The notes: generated by a model from the letters alone, not told the origin. Shown: positions 47,204 to 56,404, counted from the stretch's first letter. The stretch: DNA of 64,000 bases from JAGOEY01 sp017997515 (GCA_026314275.1 CP111109.1:2852001-2916000), one strand, 5' to 3'. Numbers and translations are program-made.

Positions 47204-48205
47204 ATGCAAAAACGTTCTTTAGGCCCCTTCCGCGTCAGCAGCATTGGCCTTGGCTGCATGAACCTGAGCCACGCGTAAGGCGTGCCGCCCAGCCCTGAGG
47301 CCGCCGAGCGCTTGTTGCTGGCCGCACTCGACGCGGGTGTCACCCTGTTCGACACCGCCGCCCTGTACGGCTTTGGTGCCAATGAGACGCTGGTGGGCCG
47401 GGTGCTTAAAAATCACCGCAGCCGCTTCACACTGGCGAGCAAAGGTGGTCTGGCAGGTGTGCAGTTCGACGACGGTGTCAAACGCGTCATCGATGGCCGC
47501 CCCGAGACTTTGCGCCGCAACTGCGAAGACAGCATGCGCCGCTTGCAGACCGATGTGATTGACCTGTATTACCTGCACCGCTGGGACAAAAAAGTGCCCA
47601 TCGAAGACAGCATGGGTGCGCTGAGTGACCTGGTGCGCGAAGGCAAGGTGCGCACGCTGGGCCTGAGTGAAGTGTCTGCGGCGACCATTCGTAAGGCCCA
47701 TGCGGTACACCCCATCACTGCCGTGCAGACCGAGTATTCGCTGTGGTCGCGCAACGCTGAAATTGCTGTGCTGGATGTGTGCCAGGAGATTGGCGCTGCA
47801 TTTGTGGCCTTCAGCCCCGTGGCGCGCGGCTTTTTGTGCGACACGTTACACGACGTGGCCACGCTGGAGCCCAAGGACATCCGCCGCGGTATGCCGCGTT
47901 TTGCCCCCGAAGCGTATGCCGCCAACCTGCAGCTGCTGCCCGCCTACAAAGCCCTGGCCGCAGAAGCGGGCTGCACCCCGGCCCAACTTGCCCTGGCCTG
48001 GCTGCTGCACAAGGCACCGCACATCATTCCCATCCCCGGCACCACCCGTGTGGACCATCTTCAAGAGGACTTGGCTGCTGCCGATGTGGTGTTGGATGCG
48101 GGTTTGCTGGCCCGGCTTGACGCCCTGATCAACCAGCACACGGTGACTGGCCCGCGCTACAGCGCCCAGAGTGCGTCGGAAGTGGACACCGAAGAGTTCG
48201 CCTGA
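47204..48205 (+). pseudogene. Aldo/keto reductase gene with an in-frame stop
   Basis: The frame opened at ATG 47204 (MQKRSLGPFRVSSIGLGCMN, LSHA) meets TAA at 47276-47278 and continues open in the same frame: GVPPSPEAAERLLLAALDAG and on to a full aldo/keto reductase (catalytic Asp and Tyr in LFDTAALYGFGANE, Lys in ASKGG, His in YYLHRWD). In relatives the interrupted position is a Tyr in AYG, so a TAC/TAT to TAA change explains it. Translation could restart at GTG 47282, but the product would lack the first strand of the barrel. The gene closes the catabolic operon. Confidence 0.8.
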
Positions 48206-48319
48206 GGGCAGTCGTTACCGCTGGTAGCCGGGGGCTCGCTATCTGCACCGACAATCGACAGTTTTCGGAGCAGGTATGAATGTAGACGTGACCCCGCACC
48301 ATGCGCACAAGGCCCGCGC

Positions 48320-49411
48320 ATGATGCAGCAACTGGGACTGGTGTTTGACGCCGCCGAAGCACCTGCTGTGCCACCGCTACCATCGCCACCGCCGCTACCA
48401 TCGCCAGCACCACCACCTGCGGTGCTGGTTGAAGCTCCCGTTGTCGCTGCAGTGAGCACCACCCCGGCAGATGCCAGCCCAGACGACATACCTGCTGCGT
48501 CCCTGGAGCCCCTGGCCCAGCAACTCGAAGCCCACCCCGACTACCGTGTGCTGCGCCGCCTGGTGCCGCGCCAGTTTTTCGATGCACCGGCTGCAGGCGA
48601 CACACCCGCAGGCATCGCCCGTGTACTCATCCTTGACACCGAAACCACCGGCCTCAGCCATGCCAGTGACAAGATCATGGAACTGGCACTGCTGCGTGTG
48701 GACGTGGACCGCTCCACCGGCCAGCCCATGGGCCCGGTGCAGGTGTACGACGGGCTGGAAGACCCGGGCCAGCCGATTCCGCCCGAGGTGCAGGCCATCA
48801 CCGGCATCAGCGATGTGATGGTGCAGGGCCAGCGGCTGGACGTCGCCCGCATCGTGGAGTTGCTCGATGGTGTGGACCTTGTGATTGCCCACAACGCCGC
48901 GTTCGACCGGCCTTTTGTCGAAGCACGTTTGCCTGCGTTTGCGGCCAAGGCCTGGGCCTGCTCATTTGCCGACATCGACTGGAAAGGGGAGGGCCGTGGC
49001 TCCTCCAAACTCGAGTCGCTGGCCATGGGCCTGGGCTGGTTCTACGACGCCCACCGCGCCGAGATGGACTGCCACGCCTTGCTGGCCGTGCTGCAGGCCG
49101 AGCTGCCTGTCGCCCGCAGCACCGGCCTGGCCCGCTTGCTGGCCGCCGCACCCACCTTGCGTTACCGGCTGCAGGCCACAGGCGCACCGTTTGACGCCAA
49201 AGACGCGCTGAAGGAGCGCGGTTACCGCTGGGACGCCGCGCAGAAGGTCTGGCACACCCGGCTCGACAGCGCCGATGCCCTGCAGATGGAGGCCGCCTGG
49301 CTCAAGGCCCAGGTCTACGGCGCACGCCCCGCGCGGGTGCAGGTGGAAGCGCTGGATGCGTTGGTGCGTTATTCCAGCCGCAGTGGGGTGGTGGACCAGT
49401 TGGCCCTGTAA
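48320..49411 (+). CDS. 3'-5' exonuclease (DnaQ-like) with Pro-rich N-terminus
   Basis: 363 residues. The exonuclease domain spans about 100-265 with Exo I ILDTETTGLSHASDKIMELA, Exo II VIAHNAAFDRPFVEARL and Exo III HRAEMDCHALLAVL, so DEDDh-type catalytic residues are present. Residues 15-35 are a Pro-rich run encoded by near-repeats of CCACCGCTACCATCG. The C-terminal 90 residues (YRLQATGAPFDAKDALKERG, WHTRLDSADAL) are a separate small domain. Probably a repair or processing nuclease and not the replicative epsilon subunit. The ATG at 48320 or 48323 is likely. Confidence 0.85.
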   Translation: MMQQLGLVFDAAEAPAVPPLPSPPPLPSPAPPPAVLVEAPVVAAVSTTPADASPDDIPAASLEPLAQQLEAHPDYRVLRRLVPRQFFDAPAAGDTPAGIARVLILDTETTGLSHASDKIMELALLRVDVDRSTGQPMGPVQVYDGLEDPGQPIPPEVQAITGISDVMVQGQRLDVARIVELLDGVDLVIAHNAAFDRPFVEARLPAFAAKAWACSFADIDWKGEGRGSSKLESLAMGLGWFYDAHRAEMDCHALLAVLQAELPVARSTGLARLLAAAPTLRYRLQATGAPFDAKDALKERGYRWDAAQKVWHTRLDSADALQMEAAWLKAQVYGARPARVQVEALDALVRYSSRSGVVDQLAL

Positions 49412-49422
49412 ATTGCCTGAAT

Positions 49423-49487
49423 TTGGTGCCTAATTGGCCTGTAGCGCACGTCTGCTGTGCGCATGCAGCTATCAATAATGTAGTAGA
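49423..49487 (-). repeat. Interspersed palindromic repeat, copy E
   Basis: Minus-strand reading: TTGATAGCTGCATGCGCACA, loop, GTGCGCTACAGGCCAATTAG. It lies between the exonuclease gene and the convergent LysR gene. Confidence 0.65.
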
Positions 49488-49504
49488 TGGGGTGGTGATG
49501 GCCG

Positions 49505-50410
49505 TCAGTGTTCCAACACCCCGGCCACCACCGCCTCCAGTTCCTGCCGCAGCCAGCGGTGCACCGGGTCGTGTTGGTGGCGCAGGTGCCAAACCATGTA
49601 CATCGGCATTGCCGGGCAGGGCAGGGGTGTGGCGCAGCTGTGCAGGCCGTGCAACACGCTGCGCCCCAGCAGCCCGGGCACGGTGGCCAGCAAACGGCTG
49701 CCGCGCAGGAACGGCGCCAACCCCGAAAACCCAGGCACGGTGACCACCATGCGGCGCACCAGGCCCTGTGTATGGAACCAGTTGTCAATGTCCAGCGTGC
49801 GCTGGGGTTCGTACAACACACTCGCGTGTTCGCTGGCCAGGTAGTCCGCCATGTCGGCCGGGGCCGTGCGCTGGCCTGCATCAAAAAACACGCGGTAGTG
49901 GTCTTCGAACAGGCGTTTTTGCACCACGTCGGTCGCGTCCGGTGGGCGCGGCGAAATCACCAGTTGGCAGCGGCCTTCACGCAGCATGGCTGCGTCGGGC
50001 ACGTCGGATGGCATCACACGCAGCACCAGCCCTGGCGCCTGCGCACGCAGCCGTGCCAGCAAGGTGGGCAACAGCAGATCGCGCTGCAGGTCGTTGGCGG
50101 CGATGGTGAGGGTCATCACCAGCTGGGCCGGGTCGAACTGCTCGGGCGTGACGAAGCGGCGCATGTCTTCCAGCAGCAGTCGGGCCTGCGCGGCCAGCGC
50201 CAAGGCCCGCGCTGTGGGCACGATGCCCCGACCGGACTTGACGAACAGCGGGTCACCCACGATGGCGCGCAGCTTGTCCAGCAGGTGGCTCACCGCTGAC
50301 TGCGTCACCCCCAGCCGGTGCGCGGCGCGGGTGATGGAGCCTTCCTCCACCACGGCCAGCAGCAGCTGCAGCAGGTGGCCGTCCAGATCCGAATGATCGA
50401 ATTCACGCAT
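49505..50410 (-). CDS. LysR-family regulator of the split ligAB genes
   Basis: 301 residues from ATG 50410 (MREFDHSDLDGHLLQLLLAV); an open extension to 50575 lies over the promoter and was rejected. Winged helix: EEGSITRAAHRLGVTQSAVS, HLLDKLRAIVGDPLFVKSGR, close to the NahR/LinR-like subgroup. It is divergent from ligA with an 86-base gap holding a LysR-type dyad, so it very likely controls the separate protocatechuate dioxygenase genes. Confidence 0.9.
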   Translation of the reverse strand: MREFDHSDLDGHLLQLLLAVVEEGSITRAAHRLGVTQSAVSHLLDKLRAIVGDPLFVKSGRGIVPTARALALAAQARLLLEDMRRFVTPEQFDPAQLVMTLTIAANDLQRDLLLPTLLARLRAQAPGLVLRVMPSDVPDAAMLREGRCQLVISPRPPDATDVVQKRLFEDHYRVFFDAGQRTAPADMADYLASEHASVLYEPQRTLDIDNWFHTQGLVRRMVVTVPGFSGLAPFLRGSRLLATVPGLLGRSVLHGLHSCATPLPCPAMPMYMVWHLRHQHDPVHRWLRQELEAVVAGVLEH

Positions 50411-50466
50411 GGGTGGTATGAGCGGCGAGGGGTTTATCGGGCGGCGTTGCCCGGGAATACTGCGGG

Positions 50467-50487
50467 CTCTTATCGATGTTATGAGAG
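50467..50487. promoter_or_regulatory. LysR-type dyad in the LysR/ligA gap
   Basis: CTCTTAT-N7-ATGAGAG (one mismatch between arms), including a T-N11-A pattern, ten bases ahead of the ligA start. A candidate site for the divergent LysR protein. Confidence 0.45.
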
Positions 50488-50496
50488 ACAAGCCCC

Positions 50497-50853
50497 ATGC
50501 AGACCACTTCCCCCGCCCGGTGTATTCCGGGCACCACCTTGTTTGATGCAGATCAAGCCCGTAAAGGCTATGCACTCAACAAGATGTGTTTTTCCTTCAA
50601 CAACGCAGCCGCGCGGCAGGAGTTCCAGCAGGACGAAGCCGCCTACTGCGCCCGCTTTGGCCTCAACGCCCAGCAGACCGCAGCCATCGCCAGCCGCAAC
50701 GTGCTGGCCCTGATTGCAGCCGGTGGCAACGCTTACTACCTGGCCAAGTTCGCTGGCATCTTCGGCCTGGACATGCAGGACATCGGGGCCCAGCAGACGG
50801 GCCTGACCAAAGACCAATTCCAGGCGAAGCTCTACGCCGCAGCGGAGGCATAA
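50497..50853 (+). CDS. ligA: Protocatechuate 4,5-dioxygenase alpha subunit
   Basis: 118 residues, the normal size of LigA: RCIPGTTLFDADQARKGYAL, NKMCFSFNNAAARQEF, RNVLALIAAGGNAYYLAKFA. The small alpha subunit closes over the active site of LigB. It corresponds to residues 5-112 of the fused protein at 34166. ATG 50497. Four bases before ligB. Confidence 0.93.
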   Translation: MQTTSPARCIPGTTLFDADQARKGYALNKMCFSFNNAAARQEFQQDEAAYCARFGLNAQQTAAIASRNVLALIAAGGNAYYLAKFAGIFGLDMQDIGAQQTGLTKDQFQAKLYAAAEA

Positions 50854-50857
50854 CACC

Positions 50858-51745
50858 ATGGCCAATCTTGTTGGTGCCATCACCACCTCCCATGTGCCTG
50901 CCATTGGCAAGGCCATCGCCCGCGACCTGCAGCAGGACGCGTACTGGAAACCTTTCTTCGACAGCTTTCCGCCCGTGCACAGCTGGCTGCAGCAGGCCCG
51001 CCCCGACGTGGCCGTGGTCATCTACAACGACCACGGGTTGAACTTCTTCCTCGACAAGATGCCCACCTTTTCGGTGGGCGCCGCACCCAGCTACAGCGGT
51101 GCCGACGAGGGCTGGGGCCTGCCGGTGGGCCTGCCCTTCCCGGGCAATGAAGACCTGTCCTGGCACCTGGTCAATTCGCTGGTGGCGGATGAGTTCGACA
51201 TCACCACCTGCCAGGAAATGCTGGTGGACCACGCACTCACGCTGCCCATGAAGCTGCTGTGGCCCCAGGCCGAGCAGCAGGGCGCCTGGCCCGTCACCAT
51301 CGTGCCCGTGTGCCTGAACACGGTGCTGTTTCCGCTGCCCACCCCGGCGCGCTGCTACAAGCTGGGCCAGGCCATCGGCCGCGCCATTACATCGTGGCAG
51401 AGCGACAAACGGGTGGTGGTGGTGGGCACGGGTGGCCTGTCGCACCAGCTCGACGGTGAGCGTGCCGGCTTCATCAACAAGCAGTTCGACCAGCAGTTCA
51501 TGCAGAGCCTGGCGAGCGACCCGCAGTGGGCCACGAAATACGCCATCCCCGAGCTGGTGGAGCAGGTGGGCACCCAGGGTATCGAGCTGCTGATGTGGCT
51601 CACCGCCCGCGCCACGCTGGGTAATGAAGCGGCGCGGGAGCTGCATTCGAGTTACCACATCCCCATTTCCAACACCGCAGCAGGTGTGATGCTGTTCGAG
51701 CCCGCGGGGCAGCAGGTGGTGCAGGAAGAGGCTTTGACAGCCTGA
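50858..51745 (+). CDS. ligB: Protocatechuate 4,5-dioxygenase beta subunit
   Basis: 295 residues; class III extradiol catalytic subunit. Iron ligands: His in VGAITTSHVPAIGKAI, His in YNDHGLNFFLDKMPTF, Glu in GTQGIELLMW; catalytic His in GTGGLSHQLDGERAG. It duplicates the catalytic half of the fused enzyme at 34166-35536; the two sets sit some 15 kb apart under different regulators. With ligA it could be used with 4-hydroxybenzoate-derived protocatechuate (pobA is the next plus-strand gene) or for a related substrate such as gallate (inference). Confidence 0.94.
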   Translation: MANLVGAITTSHVPAIGKAIARDLQQDAYWKPFFDSFPPVHSWLQQARPDVAVVIYNDHGLNFFLDKMPTFSVGAAPSYSGADEGWGLPVGLPFPGNEDLSWHLVNSLVADEFDITTCQEMLVDHALTLPMKLLWPQAEQQGAWPVTIVPVCLNTVLFPLPTPARCYKLGQAIGRAITSWQSDKRVVVVGTGGLSHQLDGERAGFINKQFDQQFMQSLASDPQWATKYAIPELVEQVGTQGIELLMWLTARATLGNEAARELHSSYHIPISNTAAGVMLFEPAGQQVVQEEALTA

Positions 51746-51772
51746 TCGGTAGGGCCTGCTGTTACTCCTGAA

Positions 51773-51828
51773 TTGATAGCTACATGCGGAGGTAAATCCT
51801 CCGCGTGAAGCCAATTTGGCTTAAAAAA
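51773..51828 (+). repeat. Interspersed palindromic repeat, copy F
   Basis: TTGATAGCTACATGCGGAGG, loop, CCGCGTGAAGCCAATTTGGC, TTAAAAAA. It abuts the stop of the minus-strand IclR gene, between ligB and that gene. Confidence 0.65.
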
Positions 51829-51829
51829 G

Positions 51830-52618
51830 TTACAGCAGAGGTCGCAGCTCCCGGGCAGCATCCCGCAGCACCGGGAGCAGGTCTTTTTCCAGCCGGGCGG
51901 CCTGCAGCCGCTGCGGTGAGGTCACCACGTTCAGCGCCGCCACCGTGCGGCCCTGCAGGTCGCGCAGCGGCACGGCCAGGGCGTGTACGCCGATTTCGTG
52001 TTCTTCGCTGGCCACGCAGTAGTCGTCTGCACGCACCTGGGTCAGCGTCTTGCGCAGCGTGGGGGCTTCGGTCTGGGTGTAGGCCGTCAGGCGCGGCAGG
52101 CTGTGGGTGCGCAGCCATTCGCGCAGTTCTTCCTTGGGTAAAGCCGCCAGCAGCACCCGCCCGGTGGACGTGGCGTGTGCGGGCAGGCGGCTGCCCAGGT
52201 GCAGGCCGTAGGCAAGGATACGTTCGCCCTCGGCGTGCGCCGTGCTGCGCGCCACGATCACCACCTGCGGCCCCTCCAGCACCACCACCGAAAACGGCAG
52301 CAGCGTCTGCGCCGCCAGCCGGTTCAGCGTGGGCTGCACCACCCGGGGCAGCCGTGCCGATGCAAGGTAGCTGCCCGAGAAGCGCAACACTTTGGGCGAC
52401 AGCCAGAAATAGCTGCCGTCACTCTCCAGATACCCCAGATGCGCAAGTGTCAGCAGGTGCCGCCGCGCAGCCGCGCGGGTGATGCCTGCGCGCTCGGCGG
52501 CCAAGGTGGCATTCAGGCGCTGGCGCTCGGTGTCAAAACTCTCCAACACCGCCATGCCTTTGGCCATACCGGCGATGAAATCTGCGGGGGCGATGGTGGG
52601 TGGGGTCATGGGGTGCAT
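51830..52618 (-). CDS. IclR-family regulator of pobA (PcaR/PobR type)
   Basis: About 262 residues. The helix-turn-helix RAGITRAAARRHLLTLAHLG, the ligand domain with HATSTGRVLLAALPKEELRE and a C-terminal VHALAVPLRDLQGRTVAALN, typical of the PcaR/PcaU/PobR subgroup of IclR proteins that respond to 4-hydroxybenzoate or protocatechuate. Divergent from pobA. The start is uncertain: ATG 52618 or 52609. Confidence 0.88.
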   Translation of the reverse strand: MHPMTPPTIAPADFIAGMAKGMAVLESFDTERQRLNATLAAERAGITRAAARRHLLTLAHLGYLESDGSYFWLSPKVLRFSGSYLASARLPRVVQPTLNRLAAQTLLPFSVVVLEGPQVVIVARSTAHAEGERILAYGLHLGSRLPAHATSTGRVLLAALPKEELREWLRTHSLPRLTAYTQTEAPTLRKTLTQVRADDYCVASEEHEIGVHALAVPLRDLQGRTVAALNVVTSPQRLQAARLEKDLLPVLRDAARELRPLL

Positions 52619-52659
52619 TTTGCGCGATGAACAGAACGCTTGTGCGATCACCGCGCAAA
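52619..52659. promoter_or_regulatory. Inverted repeat in the IclR/pobA control region
   Basis: TTTGCGCG (52619-52626) and CGCGCAAA (52652-52659), perfect 8-bp arms 25 bases apart, directly upstream of the regulator and 82 bases before pobA. A candidate binding site for the IclR-type regulator. Confidence 0.45.
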
Positions 52660-52740
52660 CATGCCCTGTGCCCCATGGCGTCAAGGAGCCTTGGCTTTTA
52701 ACCTTGGCGTCATTCACCACCCCCACAACAGGAGACACCC

Positions 52741-53925
52741 ATGCGTACCCAGGTTGCCATCATTGGCGCAGGCCCCTCTGGCTTGTTGCTTGGCCAGTTG
52801 CTGCACAAGGCTGGCATCGACGCCATCATTCTCGAACGGCAGACTGGCGACTACGTGCTGTCGCGCATCCGCGCCGGCATCCTGGAGCAGGTCTGCATCG
52901 ACCTGATGGACGAGGCCGGTGTGGGCGAGCGTATGCACAAAGAGGGCCTGGTGCATGGCGGCTTTGACATGCTGGTGGGCGGCAAGCGCCACCGCATCGA
53001 CCTGAACCAACTCACCGGCGGCAAAAACGTGATGGTCTATGGCCAGACCGAGCTGACCCGCGACCTGATGGACGCCCGCACCGCCGCTGGCCTGCCCACC
53101 GTGTACGAAGCCAGCAACGTGCAGGTCCATGACTTCGACACCAAAACCCCCCGCGTCACCTACGAGAAAAACGGCCAGAGCCACACCATTGACTGTGACT
53201 TCATCGCCGGTTGCGATGGTTTCCACGGCGTCTGCCGCGCCAGCGCGCCGCGCAGCGCCATCAAAGAGTTTGAGAAGGTCTACCCCTTTGGCTGGCTGGG
53301 CATGTTGTCCGACACGCCCCCGGTGCACCACGAGCTGATCTATGTGAACAGCCCGCGTGGTTTTGCCCTGTGCTCCCAGCGCAGCCAGACCCGCAGCCGT
53401 TATTACCTGCAGGTGCCGCTGACCGACAAGATCGAAGAGTGGACCGACGACGCCTTCTGGCAAGAGCTGAAACTGCGCCTCGACCCCGAGGCCCGCGCGA
53501 AACTGGTCACCGGCCCCAGCATCGAGAAAAGTATCGCCCCCTTGCGCAGCTTCGTGACCGAGCCGCTGCGCTTCGGCCGTATGTTCCTGGCCGGTGACGC
53601 GGGCCATATCGTGCCGCCCACCGGTGCCAAGGGCCTGAACCTGGCGGCCACCGACGTGAAGTACCTGTTCAACGGCATCCGCGAGTTTTATGCCGAGAAC
53701 TCAGAAGCCGGTATCGACCGCTATTCCGAGCTGGCCCTCAAACGCATCTGGCGCGCCGAACGTTTCAGCTGGTGGTTCACCCAGCTGATGCACCGCTTCC
53801 CCGACGACGGTGCCATCGTCGCCAAGTTCCAGGAGGCGGAAATGGACTACCTGCTGAATTCCGAGTCTGGCTCGCGCACGATTGCGGAGAACTATGTGGG
53901 CTTGCCGCTGGACTTTGGGCAGTAG
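52741..53925 (+). CDS. pobA: 4-hydroxybenzoate 3-monooxygenase
   Basis: FAD- and NAD(P)H-dependent hydroxylase forming protocatechuate from 4-hydroxybenzoate. 394 residues, equal to well-known PobA. Motifs: FAD site VAIIGAGPSGLLLGQLLHKA, RIRAGILEQ, the DG motif FIAGCDGFHGVCR, substrate site QRSQTRSRYYLQV (Ser/Arg/Tyr that hold the substrate), and the GD motif MFLAGDAGHIVPPTGAKGLN. The ATG at 52741 has CAGGAG ahead. It feeds the ligAB genes. Confidence 0.97.
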   Translation: MRTQVAIIGAGPSGLLLGQLLHKAGIDAIILERQTGDYVLSRIRAGILEQVCIDLMDEAGVGERMHKEGLVHGGFDMLVGGKRHRIDLNQLTGGKNVMVYGQTELTRDLMDARTAAGLPTVYEASNVQVHDFDTKTPRVTYEKNGQSHTIDCDFIAGCDGFHGVCRASAPRSAIKEFEKVYPFGWLGMLSDTPPVHHELIYVNSPRGFALCSQRSQTRSRYYLQVPLTDKIEEWTDDAFWQELKLRLDPEARAKLVTGPSIEKSIAPLRSFVTEPLRFGRMFLAGDAGHIVPPTGAKGLNLAATDVKYLFNGIREFYAENSEAGIDRYSELALKRIWRAERFSWWFTQLMHRFPDDGAIVAKFQEAEMDYLLNSESGSRTIAENYVGLPLDFGQ

Positions 53926-53934
53926 AAATTTCAA

Positions 53935-53995
53935 GAGAAATTGGCATCTAGCGCCCATCTGGCGGGCGCAAGTAGCTATAAAAACAGAAGCAATC
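53935..53995 (-). repeat. Interspersed palindromic repeat, copy G
   Basis: Minus-strand reading: ATAGCTACTTGCGCCCGCCA, loop, GGGCGCTAGATGCCAATTTC. It lies between pobA and the rpoD terminator. Confidence 0.65.
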
Positions 53996-54002
53996 AAGGC
54001 AT

Positions 54003-54040
54003 AAAAATGGCCCCATGTCCTTCGCAGGACAAGGGGCCAT
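54003..54040 (-). terminator. Intrinsic terminator of rpoD
   Basis: On the minus strand, ATGGCCCC and GGGGCCAT (54007-54014 with 54033-54040) plus an inner GTCC/GGAC form a long stem followed by a T-run (A-run at 54003-54007). It lies 21 bases after the rpoD stop. Confidence 0.85.
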
Positions 54041-54061
54041 TGGCTTGGTAAGCCGCTGTGT

Positions 54062-56404
54062 TTACAGCGTGTCGATGAAGCTGCGCAGTTTGTCGCTGCG
54101 GCTGGGGTGTTTCAGCTTGCGCAGCGCCTTGGCTTCTATTTGGCGAATACGTTCACGGGTCACATCGAACTGTTTACCCACCTCTTCCAGCGTGTGGTCG
54201 GTAGACATTTCGATACCAAAGCGCATACGCAGCACCTTGGCTTCGCGCGGGGTCAGGCCGTCGAGGATGTCCTTGACCACGTCGCGCAGGCCGGCCTGCA
54301 TGGCCGCTTCGATCGGGGCCGTGTTGGCACCGTCCTCGATGAAGTCGCCCAGGTGGCTGTCGTCGTCGTCGCCGATCGGTGTTTCCATCGAGATCGGCTC
54401 TTTCGCGATCTTCATGATCTTGCGGATCTTGTCTTCCGGAATCTCCATCTTCTCGGCCAGGACGCTGGCGTCGGGCTCAAAGCCAAACTCCTGCAGATGC
54501 TGGCGCGAAATGCGGTTCATCTTGTTGATCGTCTCGATCATGTGCACCGGAATACGGATGGTGCGGGCCTGGTCCGCGATGGAGCGCGTGATGGCCTGGC
54601 GGATCCACCAGGTGGCGTAGGTCGAGAACTTGTAGCCGCGGCGGTATTCGAACTTGTCCACCGCCTTCATCAGGCCGATGTTGCCTTCCTGGATCAGGTC
54701 GAGGAACTGCAGGCCACGGTTGGTGTACTTCTTGGCGATGGAGATAACGAGGCGCAGGTTGGCCTCGATCATTTCCTTCTTGGCGTCGCGCGAGGCACGT
54801 TCACCTTCGTTCATGCGTTTGTTGATGCCCTTGAGCTCCAGCAGCGGCACCACCACCTGGGCCTGCAGGTCGGCCAGCTTTTGCTGGAGTTCCTGGATCG
54901 GCGGGATGTTGCGCGCAATGATCGTGCTCCAGGGCTTGCCGGCAGCGGCCTGTTTTTCGACCCATTTCTGGTTCAGCAGGTTGGGCGGGAAGTCCTTGAT
55001 GAAGGTCTCCTGGGGCATGCCGCACTTGTCCACGATGATGCGGCGCAGCTCGCGCTCATTCTTGCGCACGTCGTCCACCTGCCCACGCACCAGGTCACAC
55101 AGCTTCTCGATCGTCTTGGCCGTGAAGCGGATGGTCATCAGCTCTTCGGACAGGGCGGCCTGCGTCTTGAGGTAGTCGGGTGTGCCGTAACCTTCCTTGT
55201 CGTAGATGGTGTGGATGGTCTCGAACAGCTCACGAAGCTTGTCGAAGCGCACGATGGCTTCGCGCTTGAGTTCTTCAAGCTTCTTGGTCAGCGCCTTGGA
55301 GCCGCCCTTGCCGTCGTCGTCTTCGTCTTCGTCGAATTCGTCGAAGTCTTCTTCGGCCACATAGTCGTCGGCTTCGTTCGGGTTCGAGAAGCCGTCGACG
55401 ATGGTCGAAATCACGACCTTGCCTTCGCGGATCGTCTCGCCCATTTCCAGAATGACTGCGATGGTGGCGGGCGATGCGCTGATCGCCTCCATCATGGCCA
55501 TCAGGCCACCTTCGATACGTTTGGCGATTTCAATTTCGCCTTCGCGCGTGAGCAGCTCGACCGTGCCCATTTCGCGCATGTACATCCGCACGGGGTCGGT
55601 GGTGCGGCCGAACTCACTGTCCACGGTGGACAGGGCGGCTTCAGCTTCTTCCTCGGCTTCTTCCACCGTGGTGGCGGTGGGCGCGGTGTTGTTCAGCAGC
55701 AGGGTTTCGGCGTCGGGCATCTGCTCGTACACCGCCACACCCATGTCGTTGAGCATGTTGACCACCACTTCGAGCGTTTCCGCATCGACCAGTTTGTCGG
55801 GCAAGTGGTCGGAGATTTCGCCGTGGGTCAGGTAACCACGGGTTTTGCCCAGCGTGATCAGCGTCTTCAGGCGCTGGCGGCGCTTGGCCATGTCTTCTTC
55901 GGACAGGACGGTTTCGTCCAGGCCAAATTCCTTCATCAAGGCCCGTTCCTTGGCCTTGCTGATCTTCATGCGCAGCGGTTTGACCTTTTCGGTGGTGGCC
56001 GTGGCGGCTACGGCCTCGGGCTCCCCTTCGAGGTCCGATTCGATGTCCGACAGGTCTGCGTCGTCGCCCACGTCGTCACTGGCGGCGGCCTTCGGCTTGC
56101 GGCCGCGTTTGGCGCCGGCTTTGGCGGGTGCGCCGTCAGCGGCGGCGGCTTTGGGGGGGCGGCCTGGTTTCTTCTTGGGCGCTTCTTCGGTGGCGACGGC
56201 GGTTTTCTTCAGATCTTCGGATGGCTTCGATGCGGGCACTGTTTTGGCTTTCGTGGCGGGCGTGTCAGGCTTTGCGGCAGCTTTGGCTGCAGCAGGCTTG
56301 GCGCTTTTGGTGGCGGCGGAGACTTTGCTTGTTGCAGGTTTCGCCACTGCTTTCGCAACGGGTGGAGTGGACTTGGCAGGCTTCGCGGACTTTGGAGCAG
56401 GCAT
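54062..56404 (-). CDS. rpoD: RNA polymerase primary sigma factor (sigma-70)
   Basis: 780 residues. Regions 2-4 are canonical: TYATWWIRQAITRSIADQAR in 2.3-2.4, RIPVHMIETINKMNRISRQH in 3.0, and EEVGKQFDVTRERIRQIEAK in 4.2. An acidic non-conserved insert (residues about 350-370, DEFDEDEDDDGKGG) is present. The N-terminal 130 residues are an Ala/Lys/Pro-rich low-complexity extension ahead of the usual 1.1-like region, making it longer than E. coli RpoD (613). Such extensions are known in Burkholderiales sigma factors. Downstream of dnaG, as in many bacteria. Confidence 0.97.
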   Translation of the reverse strand: MPAPKSAKPAKSTPPVAKAVAKPATSKVSAATKSAKPAAAKAAAKPDTPATKAKTVPASKPSEDLKKTAVATEEAPKKKPGRPPKAAAADGAPAKAGAKRGRKPKAAASDDVGDDADLSDIESDLEGEPEAVAATATTEKVKPLRMKISKAKERALMKEFGLDETVLSEEDMAKRRQRLKTLITLGKTRGYLTHGEISDHLPDKLVDAETLEVVVNMLNDMGVAVYEQMPDAETLLLNNTAPTATTVEEAEEEAEAALSTVDSEFGRTTDPVRMYMREMGTVELLTREGEIEIAKRIEGGLMAMMEAISASPATIAVILEMGETIREGKVVISTIVDGFSNPNEADDYVAEEDFDEFDEDEDDDGKGGSKALTKKLEELKREAIVRFDKLRELFETIHTIYDKEGYGTPDYLKTQAALSEELMTIRFTAKTIEKLCDLVRGQVDDVRKNERELRRIIVDKCGMPQETFIKDFPPNLLNQKWVEKQAAAGKPWSTIIARNIPPIQELQQKLADLQAQVVVPLLELKGINKRMNEGERASRDAKKEMIEANLRLVISIAKKYTNRGLQFLDLIQEGNIGLMKAVDKFEYRRGYKFSTYATWWIRQAITRSIADQARTIRIPVHMIETINKMNRISRQHLQEFGFEPDASVLAEKMEIPEDKIRKIMKIAKEPISMETPIGDDDDSHLGDFIEDGANTAPIEAAMQAGLRDVVKDILDGLTPREAKVLRMRFGIEMSTDHTLEEVGKQFDVTRERIRQIEAKALRKLKHPSRSDKLRSFIDTL

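Noticed and set aside
47279..47284. GTG at 47282 as the true start of an intact shorter aldo/keto reductase
   Set aside because: Upstream codons from ATG 47204 encode the family's conserved first strand in the same frame, so the full gene clearly once started there; kept only as a possible restart.
48360..48425. Short tandem-like units resembling a CRISPR or VNTR
   Set aside because: They are CCACCGCTACCATCG-like codon repeats encoding a Pro-rich stretch of the exonuclease; no spacer structure.
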